From contig WNKI01000005.1 of NCBI GenBank assembly GCA_015350385.1, positions 1,558,505 to 1,622,504 of the forward strand: a stretch of DNA of 64,000 bases. Direction: 5' to 3'. Source of the stretch: Aculops lycopersici (taxonomy: Eukaryota; Arthropoda; Arachnida; Trombidiformes; Eriophyidae). Shown in pieces: positions 34,094 through 44,648 of the stretch. The notes below the pieces were generated by a model. The model had not been told where the DNA came from. It did no database searches and was given only the letters and a program-made list of their open reading frames with translations. The stretch's first letter is position 1; every line of letters begins with the position of its first letter. Position numbers and translations under genes: made by a program.

Positions 34094-36595
34094 ATGGAGC
34101 AACTAACATTCTACGAATATCAGGAAGAGGCTGACGGGGTTCGTTTTAATTGGAACAAGTGGCCATCTTCTAGTGTAGAATGCGAGAAGATCGTCTTGAG
34201 ACTGGGATGTCTATTTACACCACTAAAAGAATCATCAGAATATCCTACAATGGAGCTCCAACATACGCCTATTAGCTGCTGCAGGACAACATGTAAGGCC
34301 GTATTAAACCCAAATTGTATCGACGATTTGAAATCACAACCCAAAGGGTGGATCTGTAGTTTTTGTAACCAGCGGAATCAGTTACCGCAGCAATATCAGC
34401 ATATCCAAAATCGACAAGAGATCCCAGAGATGGTTTACTATACTATTGATTATCCTCAACCTAAACTACCATTACATCATCCACCCGTGTTCCTGTATAT
34501 TGTCGACTCTTGTGTGGATGAAGTGGAATTTACTGCCTTGAAGACATCTATTAGCGAATCCTTGAGACTATTGCCGCCAAATTCGCTTGTTGGATTCATT
34601 ACCTTCAATCATATTGTTTATTTATGGGAATTAAAAGATATACCAAGTTTAAAATCCTACATCTTCTGTGGGCGAGAAGACTACACTCCAAAGCAACTAC
34701 AAGATTGGCTTGGCTTAGCGTTGGCCTCACAGCAAGGACCCGTTAGTGGTGTTGGCGGGCCTATCAATCGAATGGGTGCACCAATGACTAATGGCCATCA
34801 ACAACCACAGCAACCTGGAATGAATCCAGGCTTTCCGCCGCAATACATGCGACCACCTGGTCCACCTGGTGGCCCGCCACTAAGACCGCCTCAAATGATG
34901 AATAACCAACAAATGGGACCGCCGGTTGGTGCTCAACCAAATGTCATGCGACCTGCAGGTGCAGTCCAATCTCAGGTCAGGAATGTAAACAAATTCATTA
35001 AACCCGCATCATCTATTCAAAATGTTTTGGACAATATCCTCGAACAGGTGGGCAAGAACACTTGGCCAGCTTCGGGTCGAAGGCCCCTGAGGGCAGTAGG
35101 TGCCGCTCTGTCATTAGCTATCAATATTCTGGAAACCACATATCCAAACTCTGCAGCTAGGATAATGCTATTTCTTGGAGGCCCATGTACAATTGGTCCT
35201 GGTATGATTGTTGACGATGACCGTAAGAATACTATCAGGACCCACCACGACATCGACAAAGATAATGCAAAATATTTGAAGAAAGCAACGGAATATTACA
35301 CAAAATTAGCCACTAAAGCATCAAACAATGGTCATGCGATTGACATATTTAGTTGTGCATTAGATCAAACTGGTTTACATGAAATGAGGTGTTGCACGAG
35401 CATGACGAACGGTCTCCTGGTCTTGGGTGACACCTTCGACTCTAACCTCTTCAAAGATTCATTCCGCAAAATATTCGACAAAAACAAGAAGGGAAATCTA
35501 AAGATGGCTTTCAATGCCATATTAGACGTAAAGACATCACGCGAGTTAAAAGTCTCAGGGGCAATAGGATCGTGTATAAGCATGAACAAGAAGACGGCTT
35601 ATGTTGCCGACAGACGGGACGGTCTTGGGGGAACTTCTGAATGGAAATTCTGCTCCTTAACACCAAACTCTACAACTGCTTTATATTTTGTCGTCCAAAA
35701 TTCACCGATAGTTACACAAGCTCAGCAGATGCCTTGCGGTTATGTCCAATTTATTACGCAATATCATGGGTCTGACGGTATCAGACATGTGAGGGTCACA
35801 ACAGTTGGACGCTACTTCGGCTCAGATAATTATGATTTCGATCAGGAATGCGCGACTGTGCTGTTAGCAAGAATGGCTTGCTATAAATCAGACGCGAACG
35901 AGGGCACTGGACAAGAGATATTGCGTTGGATCGATAAGAGTCTTGTGAGGCTTTGTCAAAAGTTTGGTAGCTACCACCCTAACAGTCCGGAATCTTTCAG
36001 ACCACGAGAAGGCTTCGAGTTGTTCCCTCGGTTCCTGTTCCACTTGAGGCGGTCTCAATTTGTGCAGGTATTCAATAACTCGCCAGATGAGACATCTTTC
36101 TATCGACATTCGCTGATGATGGAAGATTGTGGAAATTCACTGTTAATGATTCAGCCATGTCTTCTCGCCTACGAGCGTTACCAATCAACGATACCTGTAA
36201 GTTTGGACGCATCGTCCATCCACCCAACTAGGATATTATTGATGGACACGTTCTTCCAAATCGTCATATTTCTGGGCGATCAAATCTACCATATGAAGGA
36301 ACAAAATGTTCAAGCAGACGATCACGACTTCAAAATGTTCCTCGATGCACCTTTCAATGATGCCAGCGAGCTGATGGCATCGAGGTTCCCATTGCCGCGT
36401 TATGTTGTCTGTGATAACGTCTCTAGTAAGGGTTCCTCTCAAGCTAGATTCTTATTATCGCGCGTAAATCCATCCCAAACATACAGTTCTACCTACGGTG
36501 ACCCAAATGCTCAGCCGCCAGTTTTATCAGAGGACGTGTCGTTTGCCGTGTTCGAGGAGCATTTGAAGAAATTGACCGTTAGCTCGGTGGCATGA
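34094..36595 (+). CDS. Sec23: Sec23, COPII coat GTPase-activating subunit
   Basis: An intronless 833-residue protein. Sec23 pairs with Sec24 in the inner COPII coat at ER exit sites and is the GAP for Sar1. The N-terminal beta region (GVRFNWNKWPSS) is followed by the zinc finger (CRTTC at 63-67, CSFC at 88-91), the trunk domain (VFLYIVDSCVDEVEF; RIMLFLGGPCTIGPGM), the helical part (FGSYHPNSPESFR, LFPRFLFHLRRSQFVQVFNNSPDET) and the gelsolin-like end (ILLMDTFFQIVIFLGD; SQARFLLSRVNPSQT). The Sar1-GAP arginine region RSQFVQVFNNSPDE is conserved. Compared with human SEC23A (765 residues) it carries an extra Pro/Met/Gln/Gly-rich loop at residues 214-300. AATAAA lies at 36614. A decayed copy of codons 443-545 lies at 41.9-42.3 kb. 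Confidence 0.96.
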   Translation: MEQLTFYEYQEEADGVRFNWNKWPSSSVECEKIVLRLGCLFTPLKESSEYPTMELQHTPISCCRTTCKAVLNPNCIDDLKSQPKGWICSFCNQRNQLPQQYQHIQNRQEIPEMVYYTIDYPQPKLPLHHPPVFLYIVDSCVDEVEFTALKTSISESLRLLPPNSLVGFITFNHIVYLWELKDIPSLKSYIFCGREDYTPKQLQDWLGLALASQQGPVSGVGGPINRMGAPMTNGHQQPQQPGMNPGFPPQYMRPPGPPGGPPLRPPQMMNNQQMGPPVGAQPNVMRPAGAVQSQVRNVNKFIKPASSIQNVLDNILEQVGKNTWPASGRRPLRAVGAALSLAINILETTYPNSAARIMLFLGGPCTIGPGMIVDDDRKNTIRTHHDIDKDNAKYLKKATEYYTKLATKASNNGHAIDIFSCALDQTGLHEMRCCTSMTNGLLVLGDTFDSNLFKDSFRKIFDKNKKGNLKMAFNAILDVKTSRELKVSGAIGSCISMNKKTAYVADRRDGLGGTSEWKFCSLTPNSTTALYFVVQNSPIVTQAQQMPCGYVQFITQYHGSDGIRHVRVTTVGRYFGSDNYDFDQECATVLLARMACYKSDANEGTGQEILRWIDKSLVRLCQKFGSYHPNSPESFRPREGFELFPRFLFHLRRSQFVQVFNNSPDETSFYRHSLMMEDCGNSLLMIQPCLLAYERYQSTIPVSLDASSIHPTRILLMDTFFQIVIFLGDQIYHMKEQNVQADDHDFKMFLDAPFNDASELMASRFPLPRYVVCDNVSSKGSSQARFLLSRVNPSQTYSSTYGDPNAQPPVLSEDVSFAVFEEHLKKLTVSSVA

Positions 36596-38910
36596 TGATG
36601 GATCTAATCTAATAATAAAATGCCTTATTTGCGTTAGTTCGGTTTTCTTCCTTTTTATTTACGTTTTTTCAGCAGCAGTAGCAGGGCCGTTCTTCAGAAA
36701 GGGGGATTTTACAAATTTTGAATGGACTCGCCGACCCCAGAATGGCTGGAAAAAGTAGATCCGGAAGTTCGGAAACCCTTTTCGGTTTTCCCGAAAGAGG
36801 CGTGGTGTCTCGGGAAAGGTACCGAAATCAGCTAGACGTGCATCCCGAAAGCCCGCGGGAAAAATTTAAAAAAAGCTTGTGTCAATCTCTAATTAAGATT
36901 GACATACTAGGTTGAGACATGAACGGGTGGCGTGACGCAAAGGTTCGACTCGCGGCCGGGTAAGGACTTCTTGAGCAAGACTTCTTGCGCGGGTACCCGA
37001 ATGGGAGGCGCCATAGGCGACCTGTGGATCTAGTGGTACCATGCGAAAAGAAATGTTAGGAGGGCGAGGGAGATGAAGAGAGAGAGACTCGATAGATGAA
37101 AGAACAATGATAATATTTAGAATCAAATACCCAGATACCCATAGATTATTCCAATCACCCAAATAAACTTTACAAAATGTTCAGCTCTCTACTTTCCGCC
37201 TGTTTCCCGGCGTCAACCACAAGCTCGCTGACTCTGCCACCGACGCATGCGATCCACTGACTAGCTCGCGATGGTTGCCGTCGTCGTTGTTGTTTTCGGT
37301 GTCGTGGAGCTGCCATCGTTGGCGTTGTTAGTGAATTGGCACAGCCAACAAGTCAAGTTCTACAAAAGCGTAGGCAGCAAGTGGCACAACGGTGCACAGG
37401 TCTGTACCCTTATTCCGAAGTTCAATACAAGCACTAATAAGAGCAAGTGGATACTGGATTGCAAAACTGCATTTTTGACACTGACTGTGCCGTCAATAGT
37501 GTTTCGCTGGCTTGCTGTGCTCTGCTCTGCTCCCATGTTATCGTGGGCGCTCTGTATTGGTGTCAGTCATACTGTGGTGTGTGAGACACAGGAACAAGTG
37601 GCATCGGTTGCGGCAAGCGAGAATAAGCGCAGCGACCGAGAGCCTGGAACAAGTGCAATGGCAACGCAATGCAGTCTGCATACAAAATAGCGACAACAAT
37701 GTCTAGAATTTCGTCCGCTTGCCGTGAGCAGCAGCGAGCGTCGTTGTATTGATTGACTCTATCACATACTATTTTTTTATATTGACTCTCGCTCTCTCTT
37801 TCTCTTGTTGGCTGACGACGACGACGACGACCACAAAGAGCATCATAAAGGCGACCGCAACAAAGACAACGAAGACCTCGACAGAGTGGCGAGAATATTC
37901 ATGAAATTCATATTACACTAGATTCCATATCACGCCCATTCCAAGTTCGAATATTTTTTTATAACTCGGACCATATCAAAATCGAATTCTAACACCAGCT
38001 TTGTTGTTTTAGAAATTATCACTTCTATTAACAGGCAACCTGTTTTCAGAGAGTGCAGCCTAAAATACTCCACACTCCAATCACCACGAAGACAATCAGA
38101 TTTCTCCGTGCTACAACCAATAAGTGCAATTAGCTAGAAGAGAGAAATTTGCACGATTCCAACTCATGTCTTGGAGGAGAAGAAATTAATGCGATAGAAG
38201 ATAAAGATTTACATTGATCACAAGAGACACATTCAACAAGCGGCCTGCTAATTGGAGACAATTTTCGCTTAGATATTTAGCGAATTATTTAGACCCGATA
38301 TTTCAATTTCGCCTCGAGCCATGTAGTGATAGATTTGCCTTATTGTTTTATTAACCGGACTGTGCAAATCATAATGAATTTTTTATTATCGATAATATAA
38401 ACCAAACACATTCTTCGCTTCATATTTCCATTCAACTTACCATTGACAAGAGAGGTACTAGCAATTATCCTAATTATCCATAAAAAGGCATCACCATTTC
38501 AGGAATAACATTCCATTTAGCAGTAACTCGCATGCAATTCATTAATTTGTTAATCCTATCTGCCACCTTTGAGCCTCCCTAAGGTGAAGCCATCTCTCAA
38601 TTAGAAAGTTCATCAAGAACAAGGGAACAAAACTCACTCATTCCCTCTGGACCAATTCCATCCAAGAACCGAATTTGACTCTGGCTCTCCCTATTGACCT
38701 ATTGAGCGAGGGTAGAGCCTCTAGTTCTTTCATATAGTTTTAGATAACAACATTAGCAAGCTGCTGTAAATTCACTATTGATCATCAAATCAACAAGAGG
38801 TTACAATTGACTTCATCTTGAGCCCTTAGTCTCGACTCAAACAGAAACTAGAAAGCTATAATAGCTATAAGAGAATACTTAGCAATAAATCTATATATCG
38901 TCACACGCAA
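36596..38910. other. Intergenic, Sec23 3' flank and hnRNP upstream region
   Basis: AATAAA at 36614-36619 ends Sec23. At 36760-36865 there is an unusual GC-rich patch with several TCCCGAAA/TCGGGAAA words. The 139-codon plus-strand frame at 37271 has a hydrophobic start but no family likeness; I do not call it a gene. The 38.0-38.9 kb part is AT-rich and probably contains the hnRNP promoter and 5' UTR. Confidence 0.4.
36789..36815. repeat. Short inverted repeat in a GC-rich patch
   Basis: TCCCGA (36789-36794) and TCGGGA (36810-36815) can pair across 15 bases; a related TCCCGAAAG recurs at 36843 beside CCCGCGGG. The patch (36760-36865) stands out from AT-rich flanks. It could be a mobile-element remnant or a structured 3' element. 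Confidence 0.35.
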
Positions 38911-41529
38911 ATGCAGATCGTTATGGACAGCCACCAAGCTAGCGAAGATTCCCGTGGAATCTCGCCACAAAGTAGCGCCAGTGTCGAGTTGGCGTCAAGT
39001 GAGCAGCGTGAACTTTCACCACCATCAACTATCAAGAAGGAGTCGTTGGTTAGCGGTAAGCGCGAAGACGAAATAGACGAGTTTAACAACCCAAGTACTC
39101 ATCAATTATCTAGCGAAACAAAAACAACAACTACAACCAGGCAACAGTCGTCAGTATACGAAGATGTCCTCGGGACGAATGACCAAGAGTTGGCCCGACG
39201 CCAGTATCCAAATGATGATGACAATGACATTGACAACCACTCTGGCCACCTGTCGAGCCGAAAGAGAGTGGCGCTAGATGCAATGGTTGCAAAGAGAACA
39301 AGCAATAACAGTATTAGTCACCTTGAAGGCGTTGTAGCCAACGATAGCAATCATAATCAGCACAACAATATCAACAGAACCCCATTATCGCCATCCACCT
39401 CCATTGACTATACCCAAACCTCAAATGGATACGACGACCAAAACTCGACGTCGACCTCGATGACAAATGCCTACAACGAGAATAGCCAAGAGCAACAGCT
39501 GCAACATCACTACCATAATCACAATCAAATCAACAACAATATCAACAATCATGCTTCGCAAGAGGAACCAGAGCAACTAAGGAAGTTGTTTATCGGTGGC
39601 TTAGATTACAAGACTTCAGAGGAGACACTCAAGCAACATTTTGAGAAGTTTGGTGATGTGACCGATTGTATTGTTATGCGCGAGCCCCAATCTAAGAGGA
39701 GCCGCGGATTTGGCTTTGTGATCTATGCAAACTCTGCGATGGTAGATCGCGCCCAAAATGCTAGGCCCCACGAGGTCGATGGTCGCGAGGTCCAGTCGAA
39801 GCGCGCTATTTCCAAAGAGGTAAGTGAAAGGATAGAGAGGGAGAGAGAGAGAGAGAGAGGGATACGGATAGAAAGAGTTGGAAAGATTTTTGGCTTAGCA
39901 TAAGCATAGCACTTGACATGTTCTAGTTTCGATATCGTTACTTGACCAGATAGATCATCAGATAAAAGTTGAGAATCACTAGCTAACGTGAATTACCTTA
40001 CTTCTTCATATACAAAATCAAACTACATCTTAATATACAAAAACACTCACGACCACTCATCATCATCATCACTCACTTAGGATTCGGGGAAGCCAGAAGA
40101 GAGGGCAACCGTTAAGAAAGTTTACTTAGGTGGAATTAGCGACGACATAGAAGAGTCAGAGTTGAGAGGTTATTTTGAAGAGTTTGGCAACATTGTCAAT
40201 ATAAACATAATGGCACACAAAGAAACTGGCAAGCGACGCGGCTTTGCGTTTGTGGAATACGATGATTACGATCCAGTTGACAAGATAGTCTGTGAGTTGA
40301 CCCCTCCTTCCTATAGATTGAATATTACAGTTCAAGTTCAGGAATAGTTGCATAGCGAGCAATTGGTGGTTGCATTTGTAGACATTAGACAGGAGATCAG
40401 ATTCAGATAGATGAATTTGTTGTATATTGACCCGCATTCAGTCACTGATTGAAATCCAAGTCGAGTAAATGCGAACATACACTTTCGCTACTCTACCCTT
40501 CTCTATATGCACTATAGCTCCTGATACTTGTTGTTATCGACTTGATTAACTAACTCACCTCAACCAATGCAATTCAATCTCTCATTCCAACAACAAACGT
40601 GCCAAACAAATACACGAACGCAACAGTGAAAAAGTTTCACACTATCAAGGATAAGAGGATTGAAGCAAAGAAGGCTATACCCAAGGGTGAGATGGACGCT
40701 CGCAGGCGAGTCGATCCACGGACAAGTATGGCAAATGCAATGATTGCCTTATCTGGATCACAACTCGACTCGCCAGTTAATGGTCGCAATGCCATGAGAC
40801 CTGGACGCAGCGGCGGTGCCAACACTGCCGCTTGCCTATGGGATAGTGGACCTTACACGGCTGGCTACCCGACTGGCTACACCGGTCATGCAAGTAAGTA
40901 TCGAGTTTTGCATACTAATGCACTCAAAAAACTCTTGATGCCCCGACTTCGTCAACAGAATAGCGCATCGACAATCCATAACTAGTCAACGAAGCTATAA
41001 TAGATTATCTAACTTCATCCTCATCTTCATCTTCATCACCAACTCCAATCTAATCCCATCCCTTCGCCGCGGCATCGTTAAACTCTCTCGCAGTAGATGG
41101 CTACCCTCCTCACAGCTACTACTCACCAGCAAGCCACTACAGCAGCTACATGATGCATGGAGCGCAAGGTGGTGGCAGCACAGGAGGAGTTCCTTATGCA
41201 CTTAGGAATGGCCATCCATACGGCGGCCGCAGTGGATATGGATCAGCTAGCCAGGCTTTGGGAAACTGGGCCACAGCTGTTGAATATAGCAACGGTTTTC
41301 CAACTACTCAGAGCGGCGGAAGTGGAGGCGGCGGTCCGGGACCAATGCGCCTGAGCTACCAACACCGAGGCCCTGGACCCTATGGAGGTAAGTACACTTA
41401 TGAATGTTGCAATAGTTGCAAATTAGTTCTGAGTTTTAATTAGTCACTAACCATTGTCCATTTTACATAAATTGACCTAAACCAACAGCCGGCTATGGAC
41501 CCCACCGGAGCAGAGGATATCAACCGTGA
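38911..41529 (+). CDS. hnRNP A/B-type RNA-binding protein, two RRMs and Gly/Tyr-rich tail
   Basis: Five exons: 38911-39819, 40081-40291, 40627-40893, 41094-41387, 41489-41529 (phases 0, 1, 1, 1), about 573 residues. It is a nuclear pre-mRNA-binding protein of the Hrb87F/Hrb98DE/hnRNPA1 kind, affecting splicing and mRNA transport. Residues 1-224 are a Ser/Asn/Gln/Asp-rich extension longer than in insect orthologues. RRM1 (225-303) has RNP2 LFIGGL and RNP1 RGFGFVIY; RRM2 begins in exon 2 with VYLGGI and RGFAFVEY and ends in exon 3 (KKFHTIKDKRIEAKKAI). The linker PEERATVKKVYLGG is hnRNPA1-like. Exons 3-5 encode a Gly/Tyr/Ser/Pro-rich prion-like tail ending GPHRSRGYQP. The exon 4 acceptor is a tandem CAGTAG, so a 3-base alternative (IDG or NG) is possible. 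AATAAA is at 41599. Confidence 0.93.
39833..39860 (+). repeat. (GA)n tract in hnRNP intron 1
   Basis: A GAGAGA run begins 14 bases after the 5' splice site of intron 1. Such purine tracts near a donor can act in splicing control, but nothing here proves it. Confidence 0.7.
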
Positions 41530-41598
41530 GTTCGCCAGCAGTACCTCAATCGCGGGCGTGGATCTGGAATTGAAACTTAAACAAGATGATAGCACTAG

Positions 41599-41604
41599 AA
41601 TAAA
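41599..41604 (+). terminator. Poly(A) signal of the hnRNP gene
   Basis: AATAAA 70 bases after the TGA at 41527-41529. Confidence 0.6.
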
Positions 41605-41944
41605 AGCAAAAGATTCACCTCAGTCACAACGAAAAAGTGTAAAAAGCGGGCTAGTCTACATATCCTAAGCACGATCAATATTATCTCATCTTCACAAGTT
41701 CTATCGTTGTTGTTGATGAGTTTTCACAAAAATTTTGTTTGTTACCCCTACGCAGACCGGACCTACCACCCACTTCTATAGACCATTGTGGCGGAAGTTG
41801 TCTCTTGTTCGATCGATGCTTCTATCCACTTATGCTACAATTTGACTACTTCAAAACTGGCATATCCAAAATGAACAACAGATTAAGTTTGAGTGTAGCC
41901 ACTACTGTAGGATATCGAATTTAAGATTCTCTGTCTAATCTTAG

Positions 41945-42262
41945 TCTTGAGATACAGCTTCGATTTGAACCTATCCAAAGAATCGATTCGCAGAATATTT
42001 AGCAAAAATAAGATATCTTTCAATGCCAAATTAGACTTCAAGAAATCATGCGAGATGAGAGTCTCGGGAGCATAAACAAGAAAACGGCCCATGTTTCCGT
42101 GCGACAGTCTCGGCAGTCTCGGCAGTCTCGGCGGTCTAGGCGGCACATCAGGAAAGGAATTCCGCTCTCTCTTGCCCTATCACATACTCTCTCGCACACA
42201 CCAAATTAGAAAACTTTTCCACTTCACCGGCAAAAGTCACCGATAGTTATATAAGCTCACTA
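41945..42262 (+). pseudogene. Decayed internal fragment of Sec23
   Basis: The segment aligns by eye with parent bases 35421-35727 (Sec23 codons 443-545) on the same strand: AACCTATCCAAAGAATC against AACCTCTTCAAAGATTC, TTTCAATGCCAAATTAGAC against TTTCAATGCCATATTAGAC, AAACAAGAAAACGGC against GAACAAGAAGACGGC, and TCACCGATAGTTA shared at the end. It has several small deletions that break the frame, internal stops, and a 9-base expansion (CAGTCTCGG, about four units, 42104-42145) where the parent has one related unit. No flanking Sec23 exons are present. It is non-coding relic sequence about 6.5 kb from the parent, with the hnRNP gene between them. Confidence 0.85.
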
Positions 42263-43541
42263 GATTGTATTAGATTCATCAGCCGCATATGGATCTTTAC
42301 GCAGAAAGAAATGCAGTGCTTGAATAGCAGTTCTGCGTGTTTCAGCTAAGCAGTTTGGATCGAACTTGACGCTATTATTGAAACTTTATTGAAGCTTTAG
42401 TTGTAGCTAGACGTTTTGGCAACTCTCACCTAACTTTACTCCTGCGCAACAGTTGGCGTCTCTACGTCAGTTGCCTGTGGCGACGACCGCCGCCACCTCC
42501 GTAATCGTCGAGTCGAGTGGCACTCGTGCGCCATATTTGTGTACCATGATCTAGCAGCTGTTAACTTTGGAGAGAGAGGCAGATAGATCGAATTGAGCGC
42601 AAGTTTACTAATTCGTAGCTGAATTATGTTGGGCGCCGCAACTTGTTGCCTTGGAGCCTCCGAGAAGCTGGCCGTCGCTGTCGCCGCTGCCGCAGGTGGG
42701 ATCATGAGCCGTGAAAGAAGCGGACGAGTTGTAAATTTTGAGAGCTTGCCGGTGGGTCGGTGGAAATTATAAAATCAGTATTCGTTTAGTCTCCGACGCG
42801 AACACCATCCTCTCCAATACGACAGCGAAGAGACCTGCAAACTGGTTTGCCAAGTTGAGCATCAAGACCAGCGGACAGTGCAGCTCAGTTAATCACTTGG
42901 TCAGTTGCATCATCGTTCTCGCTTAGAGATCACAGAAACCGTTAACTTGTTAGTTTAGATTTAGGCAGAAGACACAGGAGCTGAGGAAAGGCCAGCGACC
43001 TAATTTGCTGGCATAACGGTCAGGTAACCAGTTAACTTGTAAGTAACCAAAAAGGTAACCCAAATTCTTCGAGTGGCTTCATCGACTTGTGCGGCGGCGG
43101 CGGCGGCAGCAGAGCTAGATGCGGTAGTAGTAGCAGTACTAGTAGGGGCAACATCAGCAACCGCGATGGGTTTGACGGTATGTACACAATAAGCAGACGC
43201 ACAGACAGACAGGCAAGCTGCGGATTCGGAAATTAATGACGCCGTCGCTGACGGACGCACTCGATAAGCGGGACTTTGGGCCAATGCACGCACGCTCATT
43301 TCTTCACACAAGCGGCATTGGAAAGCCACACTGCTCATGTCGACGCCGCTGCCGCTACTGCTGCAATGTTTAGGATGATGCCTTCACAGAAAGTTTTATT
43401 TCGACAACACAAACACGAACACAAACACAAATTAAACACATCATTCACTCATTCACTCACTCACAATTTTTGACCTCAAAATTAATTATCATTAATTACC
43501 ACGAATTACATGACCACCAACACCAGCAACCCGATCATATT
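42263..43541. other. Intergenic and FPPS upstream region
   Basis: No supported gene. Short GC-rich runs (GCG repeats at about 43090-43105) make Ala/Ser frames. AACAC/AAACAC repeats at 43408-43440 and CATTCACTCA repeats at 43441-43462 lie in the probable FPPS leader. Confidence 0.45.
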
Positions 43542-44627
43542 ATGGACGCTAACAATAATACGGAGCGCGAGGAGGCCGAGGCCTTCAATGACGCGCTGGA
43601 TCCGTTTATAGAGGAAATAACCTCGCTGGATGTTGTCAATCTCAAGGGCGGAGGTGATGCCAAGGAAATCTCGTCTGCATTAGCATGGTTTAGGGAGGCC
43701 ATCTATTACAACCTACCCCATGGAAAGAGAAACAGAGGACTAGCTGTTGTTATGACCCACAAAACACTATCAGACTACTACAACCAGAAGAGTGACCTGA
43801 GACGTGCGCGGATGGTCGGCTGGTGTCTGGAGCTCTTGCAGACCCACTTCCTAGTTTTGGACGATATTATGGACGAATCTGTAATGCGACGCGGGCAAAA
43901 GTGCTGGCATTTAAAGAAGAATGTCGGCATGATAGCCATAAATGACTCCTTTTTCATGCAACGCCGCATAACCTACATTCTCAAGAAACACTTCAAAGAA
44001 TGCCACTATTATAAGGAACTCGATGATCTGTTTGACGAAACTATGGATCGCACAAGCATAGGTCAGTGTCTTGACCTAAAGACAAGTGCAAAGCCGAGCG
44101 AGATACCAGACTTAAGCAAGTTTACATTAGACAAGTACAACAACATTGTCGACAATAAGACAGCATTCTACTCATTCTCAGCTCCAATTAGAATGGGCAT
44201 GATTCTATCCGGTTTGCTGGACCCCCAAATCCATCAAGAGGCCGACGTTATCCTCAGACGTATGGGTCAGTATTTTCAGGTCCAAGACGACTACTTAGAC
44301 TGCTATGGAGACCCCCTTGTTATGGGCAAAATAGGAACCGACATCGAGGAAGGCAAGTGTTGTTGGCCAGTTGTTACAGCCTTATCCATTGCAAATGAAA
44401 GGCAAAAAATGGTATTAGAGCAAAACTATGCGAGAAAGGAGAAGGAAAACGTCGAGGCTGTCAAGAAAGTCTATCAGGAGCTCGATATACAAGCCATTTA
44501 CAAGCAGTACGAGCTCGATTCCATATCGGAGCTGAAGAATCTCATCGATGACTTTAGCAGGCGAACGCAAATACCTGGGGACATTTTCTATTCAATGTTG
44601 TTCAAGATTTGTGGCAGACAAAAGTGA
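43542..44627 (+). CDS. Fpps: Farnesyl diphosphate synthase
   Basis: An intronless 361-residue protein. FPPS condenses isopentenyl diphosphate with dimethylallyl and geranyl diphosphates to give farnesyl diphosphate, the precursor for protein prenylation, dolichol, ubiquinone and arthropod sesquiterpenoid hormones. Both Asp-rich motifs are intact: LVLDDIMDESVMRRGQ (FARM, near residue 108) and FQVQDDYLDCYGDP (SARM, near 250). GKRNRG, NDSFF and the GTDIEEGKCCW segment with its catalytic Lys are also present. The first in-frame ATG is at 43542; the frame is open further upstream only from a TTG. There is no clear mitochondrial presequence, so it is probably cytosolic or peroxisomal. It is convergent with HUS1, with only 21 bases between stop codons. 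A relic of codons about 54-82 lies at 45.8 kb. Confidence 0.96.
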   Translation: MDANNNTEREEAEAFNDALDPFIEEITSLDVVNLKGGGDAKEISSALAWFREAIYYNLPHGKRNRGLAVVMTHKTLSDYYNQKSDLRRARMVGWCLELLQTHFLVLDDIMDESVMRRGQKCWHLKKNVGMIAINDSFFMQRRITYILKKHFKECHYYKELDDLFDETMDRTSIGQCLDLKTSAKPSEIPDLSKFTLDKYNNIVDNKTAFYSFSAPIRMGMILSGLLDPQIHQEADVILRRMGQYFQVQDDYLDCYGDPLVMGKIGTDIEEGKCCWPVVTALSIANERQKMVLEQNYARKEKENVEAVKKVYQELDIQAIYKQYELDSISELKNLIDDFSRRTQIPGDIFYSMLFKICGRQK

Positions 44628-44648
44628 TAATCGCAAGAGCATATCCTG

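Noticed and set aside
36940..36965. GGTTCGACTC as a tRNA T-loop
   Set aside because: The flanking bases do not form a 5-bp T stem and no anticodon arm or acceptor stem fits.
37271..37690. 139-codon plus-strand frame with a hydrophobic start
   Set aside because: GTT/GTC repeats create the Val-rich start, an overlapping frame is open too, and no homology or splice context was seen.
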